Part shown: positions 57,434 through 64,000 of the stretch, one piece after another
Numbering within the stretch: the first letter of the stretch is position 1
How the letters are laid out: each line of letters opens with the position of its first letter
Source: Undaria pinnatifida
Lineage: Eukaryota; Sar; Phaeophyceae; Laminariales; Alariaceae
NCBI GenBank assembly: GCA_012845835.1
Contig: JABAKD010000012.1
Coordinates: 12,433,695-12,497,694 of the forward strand
Direction: 5' to 3'
Length of the DNA stretch: 64,000 bases
The notes under the pieces: model-generated
What the model saw: the letters and a program-made list of their open reading frames with translations, nothing else
The model's database searches: none
Told to the model about the DNA's origin: nothing
Translations under genes and position numbers: made by a program

Positions 57434-58940
57434 CCTATTATCATGCAAATAACTCATTGAACTGCGCTCGCATTGCCAATGTTTGCCGTATGCGAGACGT
57501 GTGCGAGAAACCCGAGTCGGTCGAAATAATTGTGAGCTTATTGGGTCAAAGCCTACCCGCCAATCACAAGAAACAAGCCAATGGTGTCGGGGTTGACAAG
57601 CCGTGCGGGGAGATGTATCGACCCCGGAAATCATCGTTATAGTTTCCGCGTTGTTGGAGCTGTAGATATTCGTTGGATTTCTGAACCGGGGATGAGGCCC
57701 TATCTCCCCCGTGTGCGCCGGAACTGTCCCCCATTGGTTGGTGAGCCTTTATCATCCTCCTCCTAGGATGGGGGGGCGCTGTGAAGCTCGAACCAATCAG
57801 CGATTCTAGCCAATAGAACTGGGGTTTCCATACCGTGGGGGGCGGTGTCGACAAGAGAGAACTCGGTTTTATTCCCCCGTTTGTCTACTTTTTCGATATA
57901 TGGAATGACCCCTGGACCGGGGATGAGACCCTATCGTCTCCGGGTGGAGCTGGCTCTATAGTACACGAGCCCCAGCCAATTAGAGATCGGCCGGTCGGTG
58001 GCACTGGGGATTTCCACACTGTGCGGGGAGGTATCAATCCTGGTGAGATCTCCGTGTTCGTGCCTGCGGATTGTTGGAGTTGTATATATATGTGGATGGA
58101 TTATGATTCTGGGAATGGACCCTATCGTCCCCAGATGACGGTTATTTTATGTACAATCTCCGGCCAGTCAGCGAACAGCAATCAGCCGAAAAAGCCATAC
58201 CAAGTACTATATGTTTCCTATTTTCGTCTAAAACTCGATCGAGCCTGAAATTTTTAACTACCAAATTCTTAGTTCGGTGCTATCGCGTTCTACTAATATT
58301 CCATCGACTAGGCGAGAGTGGTCTACAGCAACAAGCAGCATCATTATTATAATAGCATTCAAGGAATTAAATGACGAAGGCAGCGACACCGTGTTTCACG
58401 CCTAGAATACCGCCAGCAAGTCTCTCCACGATCAGACTATACACACACAGAGACACAGTCGGTCTGCGAGCCTCGGACCTAGATATTATGGTATCATGCA
58501 TGTAGTAGCAGAAGCTGGCTCAGTGCGCGCCTACGTAGAGAACATGAAGCAAAAGTTTGGCCATCTCTCTGCTGGAACTGGATGCTTGGTTGAGTCAAAA
58601 CGTCAAGATTCGCATTCAAAACGTCTCTTCGTGGCCAGACTAGAGGGTCAGTCTGCGTGGGCTCGGATTTATCCGATCGAAATATATATGATGAAGCTCG
58701 GAATCGGATTCACGCAAGAAACGGAGAAACGGAGGAAACGACCGAAGAAATAAGTAGTCCACTGTTAGTCAATATCAATGTCTTGGCATTACTTTACGTT
58801 CTACACGCGTATACTACGTGTTGTGTGGTAACGGTTTTTACTCTCTATCGAATATTGAATCGAACAAGTCGAGGTGCTGCCCTGTCCTACCCAGAGCATG
58901 GGTGCCGGCGAATGCCGGCACCCATGCGGAGCCCTTGTAT
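57434..58940 (+). mobile_element. Dispersed element family 1, copy B (~1.5 kb)
   Basis: The fullest copy. It ends at 'catgcggagcccttgtat' preceded by a 30-bp perfect palindrome centred near 58912 (CATGGGTGCCGG.. / ..CCGGCACCCATG). An 85-aa frame at 58496-58753 shares VESKRQ, LFVARLEGQSAWARIYPIEI and KLGIGFTQE with copy A. It contains GT-rich paired segments ('tgga..gggatgaggccctatc.tcc') repeated three times within the element (about 57680, 57915, 58110). No target-site duplication was identified. Confidence 0.85.
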
Positions 58941-58954
58941 AAATATAATAATTC

Positions 58955-59565
58955 CCCCTTTTGTTCAAACGCCCCACTAAGAATCGAAATCGGCCAGAGT
59001 GATAAACACTTCTACGCAATTGATATCACGTCATTATCTTCCTTTCCGTGACGTAGCTTCCATTCATCCTCCCCCCCCCCCCCTCCAACGCCCCCTCCTT
59101 CGCCACACCCCGCACGATCGCCTAGACCCAGCACCGCGCGTATAGCAAGCCCCTACATATATGATTAATACGCGCGATCGGAGTATCACACACAATTTTT
59201 CAAAGATGAGCTTCGAAAAAACTTGATCTCATAGCTGGAGTGTATTTTAATATTACATGTGACCTAAACCTCTTGAAAACCTCCCCCCCCCCTCCGCCCT
59301 TTTTTTTCCTCGCTCTCTCTTGCTCAAACGCCTTACCTAATATCGAAATGCGCCAGAATAATAAACACTTCCACGCCCTGGATATCACCTCATTATCGTT
59401 TTAGAGCCGTCCATGCCGCTGCTGAAATTCCTACCCCCCCCCCGCCCCCAACGCCCCCTCCTTCCCCACCACCCACACCATCGCCTAGACCTAGCACCAC
59501 GCGTATAGCAAACCCCTACAGCTATGCGACCTAAAGCCCTCCCCCCCTCCCCCACATCCCCCCCC
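58955..59565 (+). repeat. ~355-bp tandem duplication with C-runs
   Basis: 58965-59160 and 59321-59520 share 'tgctcaaacgcc', 'atcgaaat.gccagagtgataaacacttc', 'gatatcac.tcattatc', a C-run, 'aacgccccctcctt', 'atcgcctagacc.agcacc.cgcgtatagcaa.cccctaca'. The first copy also carries a family-2 start (59200-59260). Confidence 0.8.
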
Positions 59566-59904
59566 CCCCTCCCCTCACCAGAAGGATACGTACACAGTTT
59601 CCAGGCACAAATTGAGCTGCCCCACCTGTCCCTCCCCCCCTCCCCCCCTCCCGCCCCCGTTTTGATCAAAATCAGGCCCCCACGCCCATAAAAACTCCGC
59701 CCTCCCCTCACCGGTTGTTCGACTTACAGGATTCACTTGATAAACTGATGCATTTCCTTCCACAGCTGTAAGATTTCGTCCTCCTCAGAAACGGGTTTTA
59801 TAGTTTCCGCGCACAGACCGCCTAACATCACCCTGTTGACCCTGATAGCTACACTGTAGTTGCAAGGGGAGTCGCCGACCTATATCCATATTGAGAACAC
59901 ACAA

Positions 59905-61175
59905 CCCGTAATACGCGCGATGGGAGTATCACACACCGCTTGCAAAGATGAGTTTCGACGAACTATTCGATTTCACAGCTGGAGTGTATTTTAATTTTTT
60001 CAATATAATAATTCCGCTTTTGAGAGAAAAGGGATTTGGTCACGAGTTTTTTGCGTCTCGGCCTCAGCATGGGATTCTCGAAACTGGAATTTCTCGGTCA
60101 AATTGCTTCGTTCGAGCGTCGGCTTCGGGGGGCGGCTGCAACGCCCCTCGCTCTGACTTATACGTTCCGCACCTGGCTGGGATCGGGTATGTGAGCTGAG
60201 CGAGACAAGCGAGAAGTGGGCAATATTTTTTATTTTGGGCGCCGGTATACGCCCGACCTATTCTTGGATCTTGGCATATGCAGCGAGCTTGAACGAAGAA
60301 AACGTGGGGAAACATTTAGTTCCAAATTTGCATCATTTCCAAATTGGCTTTTTATTTCGTCCCCACAACACTTTTTTCATGGTCACACCTCGACGCGTTT
60401 GGCCTATTATCATACGACTGCTGTGTCGTTACTTTTCGATATCGGATGTCACGGTCAAATCTCTTTGTTCGAACGTTCGTTGTCTTCGAGAGGGGCCGTT
60501 CCCTGCCCAACGACATCATTACACCCAGTGTCCGTGCCGAACCTTCATTTTAGAGAGATACAACTTATTATGTGGTTACAGACCGTGAGTCAGAGTATGC
60601 CAAACAATCGCAATTAATCAAGGTAAAAAGAAAATTAAATGCTAGATTACCGGGTATGAGAACACAACAAAACAGGCCAGACCATAATAGTCCAATAGAA
60701 AAACAACACAACGAACGAAGTCGCTTTTAAAAATCGTAGTACGAGGAACAATGTTTTGTCAGTCTTTTTCATCGTCGCTCCAAAGAGTCGTTCCGTATAT
60801 ACATATATACCAGCATATAAAATCATTATTCGGTGTCAGGGATTTGTTCAGGAGTTTTTTTGTCTTGGCCGAAGTATGCGATTCGCGGAACTGGAATTCT
60901 CGGTCGAATATAGCTTCGTTCGAGCGCCGCCTTCGGGGGGCGGCTCCAACGCCCCTCGCCCTGCCGTGTCCGTTCCGCACATCGACGTGAACGCGGACGG
61001 ATGCCGAGCGAGACAAGCGAGAAGTTGCAAAAATACCGCATGTCGAGGAGGAATTTCGGAGAATTCCGGAGATTTTGGTTGAATCTTAATGTCTGCAGCG
61101 CCTGGATGATTTACAAAATTGGCATCATTTCCAAACGGTACTTGGTAATGTTTGCAATTTTGCGGTGGCATACTC
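59905..61175 (+). repeat. Dispersed family 2, three copies including the fullest
   Basis: Copy at 59905-60400: 'atacgcgcgatgggagtatcacacac', 'aaagatgagtttcgacga', 'cacagctggagtgtattttaat', 'tctcggcctcagcatgggattctcgaa', hairpin GGGGCGGCTGCAACGCCCC (60138-60156), 'gagcgagacaagcgagaagtggg', 'gcatcatttccaaattgg'. Further copies: core at 60450-60510 and 60835-61140. Coding potential is nil; the ~400-bp size and hairpin fit a SINE- or MITE-like element. Confidence 0.75.
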
Positions 61176-62770
61176 TCGAGCGATAGTTTTTTTGCTGTGC
61201 TTTATACTAGTTCGTTTGGTTTTTTGCTCGGCCTTTATTGTTCTTGTTCCTGCTCGTTTTTCCAGTTGGAAAGGCGATTTTTTAGTGTGGGTATACCCAA
61301 AACGTGACACAAATTACCGACGATACCCAACGACTTTGTGACACAAATTACCTACGGCAAGACGTTTCGTGACAAAATAAATCCCAAGTCATGATATTTT
61401 CACGTAACAGAACCTCGAGACAAAACCAAGCAGGTAGAGCCGTCTCTTCGGCCTTTGGCCCTGGCTTTAGCACGGCCGCTGACACTCCAGGCAGCCTCTG
61501 CTGTAGGCATGAACGAATGCGGTTGATCCGCAGCGAACTATCCCGCTGTGCTCGCTTCTATGTGGCCATTGTTCATGCCATTTCATGTCACCTTCCTTCT
61601 GTTTTTAGCTCGTCGTCGTACGGTTGAGGCACGAGGAAACCCGTACGTACTGGGTGAGAACAGCAGTATGTACGACGAGCATGAACGCCAACTGACAACA
61701 TTGGCAAGCACACAGCAGCAGGTGTAGCAGCAGCAGCCGAAGGGCGAAACTTCTAGCACATCCTGCACCAACTAGTAGCGACCAGAACCACAGCAGGTAG
61801 CAGCGCAAAGTGCAGTAGTACGAGTGCCGTTGGCAAGTTTAGTCGTACTCGCGTCACTCTGTCCAATATGTAACAACCGTTTTATGTTCATATTTATGAA
61901 GAAAAAGTTTTTACATTTCCTGTAAGAATGATACGTCGTACGAGCGGACGTTCTGGTGTCATGCTGCCGTAGCGGACGTTCTGGTGTGCTGCTGCCGTGA
62001 GACCATCGAGCACACCGCATGTTTTACATAAACAAAAGCGAACAAGAGGCAGGGCACAGGGGCCCCCAACACAGAGACACGTGACAACCACGGCCAGCTG
62101 TCGATCGCGTAATTGGCCGGTAGTCCGTGCTTCGGTGGGTGTATTGGAAGTGGTTCGTAGTACTGCTGTAGACCGTCGAAAAACCACGTGACATCCCGTT
62201 CTGGTGGCAGACTCGCCAGTAGACCCCCTAAATTTCTTTTCCTTTTCTTTTTCTTGGCCTCGTGCACCCCTTCTGAAAGATCTGGGCTTGGCTCATCAGC
62301 TCCTCACCGCCCAGCACCCAATCGCGGCGTTATAGCTCACAGCAACAAAGCGCCGTGCAGTACCCTGCGATGCCCTGCAGCTCAGCTCAGCAGCGCACCG
62401 CAGCGCAGCGCTAGCTCAGCAGAGCAAAGCGCTGTGATTTGCCGTGCTCTGCCGTCGCGGTCGTTCGTTATTCATGATATCTAAAACTCCGCTTACGCTG
62501 ATATTCAGGTATTTGGCGGTTTATTCTACATCACGATTTTTGTGTGGGCACTTTGTGCTGTCTAAAACTGAATATGGCGTTTTTTCCACACTCGAGTCAT
62601 CAAGGGCCCAGGACTCGAGACGAGACAAAGCAAGGTTATTTGCCTCGTCCCGTCCGAGACCCAGAGCAGCGTAGGGCACAAGCTGCCAGGGGTGTGAGAC
62701 GAGGCATGCACGGCATGGGCCAGATAACGTTGCCTGCAACAACTGCCCGCCACAGTATAAACGCGCAGAC
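61176..62770. other. Region without recognised genes
   Basis: Contains a CAG/CTG-rich patch at 62370-62440 (cagctcagctcagcagcgcac) and scattered CAGCAG runs at 61725-61740. Several open frames were seen, none with support. Confidence 0.3.
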
Positions 62771-62774
62771 GGAC

Positions 62775-63460
62775 GCTGAGCGTGACAAGCGCGAAGTGCC
62801 CTTTTTTGTTGTATTTTGGGCGGTATACGCCCGAGCTATTCTTGGATCTTTGCAAATAAATGTAGTCCAGAGCTTGAACGAATAAATGAGGGACAACATT
62901 TCCAAATGCAGAATAAGCGAGGGGTTGCGCATTAATATAACACAACTTCGAAAGTAAAGTGCAAACGGCATCATTTCCAAATTTGATTTTTTTTTCCCGG
63001 CGTCGCTTTTTTCATGCCGGCCTCGGAGAGCTGTTATTAATAGTGTTCTTCTGAGCACTATTCATACTAACTGTAGTACGTGGAGAGGGGAAAGCTCCGG
63101 AGATCCCTCTTACGAAGTCGGTGAGAATTAATTAACGAACTCGAAAACGTGTTTGGTTGGTATTTTAGCATAACCCACTACTGAGTTACTTCTGAGTCAC
63201 GTGACAAGTGGGTAGTGCGGTGTCGTGATTTCGATTCTTACCGCCTTCATGTTTGTCGTTTTCTAGCGTGCGCGCTGACGACATTATGAATGGTTATTTT
63301 GGTAGTTTAACATGTCATGTAGCACCACCCACTGACTGAGTCAAGTGATTGAGTACGAAGCTCAGTGGGCAGTGCTGTAGGATTTCTCGGTCAAGTCACT
63401 TTGTTCGAAGGGCGCTGTCCAAAGCCTTCCTTATCCGTCCCCTATACCTGATCGTGAACG
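62775..63460 (+). repeat. Family-2 3' half and GGGTAGTGCTG element
   Basis: 62775-63010 carries the family-2 tail ('gacgctgagcgtgacaagcg', 'gcggtatacgcccgagctattcttggatctt', 'catcatttccaaatttg'). 63085-63215 matches 6130-6290 ('ctccggagatccct', 'acgaagtcgg.gaga', 'cgaactcgaaaacg', 'acccact', 'gagtcacgtg', 'gggtagtgc'). 63309-63375 has 'agcaccacccactgactgag' facing 'ctcagtgggcagtgctg', an inverted pair. A family-2 core follows at 63376-63450. Confidence 0.65.
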
Positions 63461-63664
63461 CGTACTACGTACGGAAGGTAAGAAACACATTCGAGAATAG
63501 CGGGGACGATTTTGGATTTTGGATTACTGGGCAGTTCTTTTTCCGAGAACGGGTCAACGCGTGGCGTACTAGTCAATGACAGCAGCAATCAATAGTATAG
63601 TAGTAATCAACGACGATATATACCTGGTGCTACGCTGTTTTCAAATTCCGAGCTTCAAGAGCAG

Positions 63665-63745
63665 CAGTAGTTGTTGTTGTTGTTCTCACATAAACTCGCA
63701 TAATCAAGTCCGTGGTCACAGGATACAGGCTCCATCAGTAAATAA
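63665..63745 (+). repeat. (GTT)n-anchored dispersed repeat, copy 3
   Basis: 'Gttgttgttgttctcaca', 'aatcaagtccgtggtcacag', 'acaggctcca' in the same order as 24480-24605 and, inverted, 56930-57045. Confidence 0.6.
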
Positions 63746-63897
63746 TAATGTTGACTGACACCACAGGCAACACCTCTCTGAGTACGTAACGCGGCGTCAA
63801 CCATCGAAATATCCAGCTGGAAATATCATACAATATGGGGGAATGTAACCTCTATGCAAAGATAGATCCTGTTTTGTTTTTATCGATTGTCAGCCGG

Positions 63898-63985
63898 CCG
63901 CCCCGCTGGTGTAGTGGTTTTACCCTCGAATACTACTAACGTTTGTTTGTCCTTGAGTTCGACACCCACCACGATGAGATTGACT
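63898..63985 (+). repeat. tRNA-derived SINE head / tRNA relic
   Basis: An A-box-like TGGTGTAGTGG (63911-63921) and a B-box-like GAGTTCGACACCC (63955-63967) are spaced 44 nt apart, as in tRNA genes and tRNA-derived SINEs. No stable cloverleaf can be drawn by eye. The element may continue past the window edge. Confidence 0.4.
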
Positions 63986-64000
63986 TTCTTTGCTAAAATG

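Overview
The window reads as nuclear DNA of a complex eukaryote, most plausibly a brown alga or related stramenopile. This is inferred from intron-rich genes with canonical GT-AG introns of 0.3-3.8 kb, low-complexity exons, a decayed non-LTR retrotransposon and a very heavy load of micro-, mini- and dispersed repeats. No rRNA, intact tRNA, CRISPR or prokaryotic operon structure was seen. Most long ORFs are repeat translations or shadows. The real genes are split into short exons and were found by matching splice sites, reading phase and protein motifs.

Layout. 1-7 kb: repeats only (poly-G elements, an ATATG satellite, an ATCATAAC array, 66-bp and ~70-bp tandem units). 7.07-19.90 kb, minus strand: a six-exon gene for an SDS22-type leucine-rich-repeat protein with LRRcap, coiled coil and acidic tail (about 1,297 aa). 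Its introns hold the CAT/CAA, TTG, GATCAT and 32-bp arrays. 20.53-27.93 kb, plus strand: a six-exon gene for PIG-F/Gpi11, an ER membrane subunit of GPI-anchor ethanolamine-phosphate transfer (236 aa), divergent from the LRR gene across a duplicated ~630-bp intergenic region. A LINE 3' fragment and a decayed LINE lie in its introns 3 and 5, each ending just before a splice acceptor.

28-43 kb: mostly repeats (a MITE with a TA target, a palindrome cluster at 31.1 kb, a tRNA-like triplicated unit, G/T-skewed tracts) and one candidate orphan exon at 39.1 kb. 43.41-47.01 kb, plus strand: a four-exon gene for an unrecognised protein with an N-terminal signal peptide (possibly two genes), followed by a ~180-bp satellite. 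49.03-49.48 kb: a candidate terminal exon of an unknown gene. 50-64 kb: dispersed repeat families, including two ~1.5 kb copies of one element in inverted orientation (54.7-56.2 and 57.4-58.9 kb) and many copies of a hairpin-bearing element.

The confident functional content is GPI-anchor synthesis (PIG-F) beside an LRR/coiled-coil scaffold protein sharing a divergent promoter; nothing shows they act in one pathway. The most unusual recurring theme is partial copies of exon-intron boundaries ('exon-edge echoes') inside the introns of both genes.
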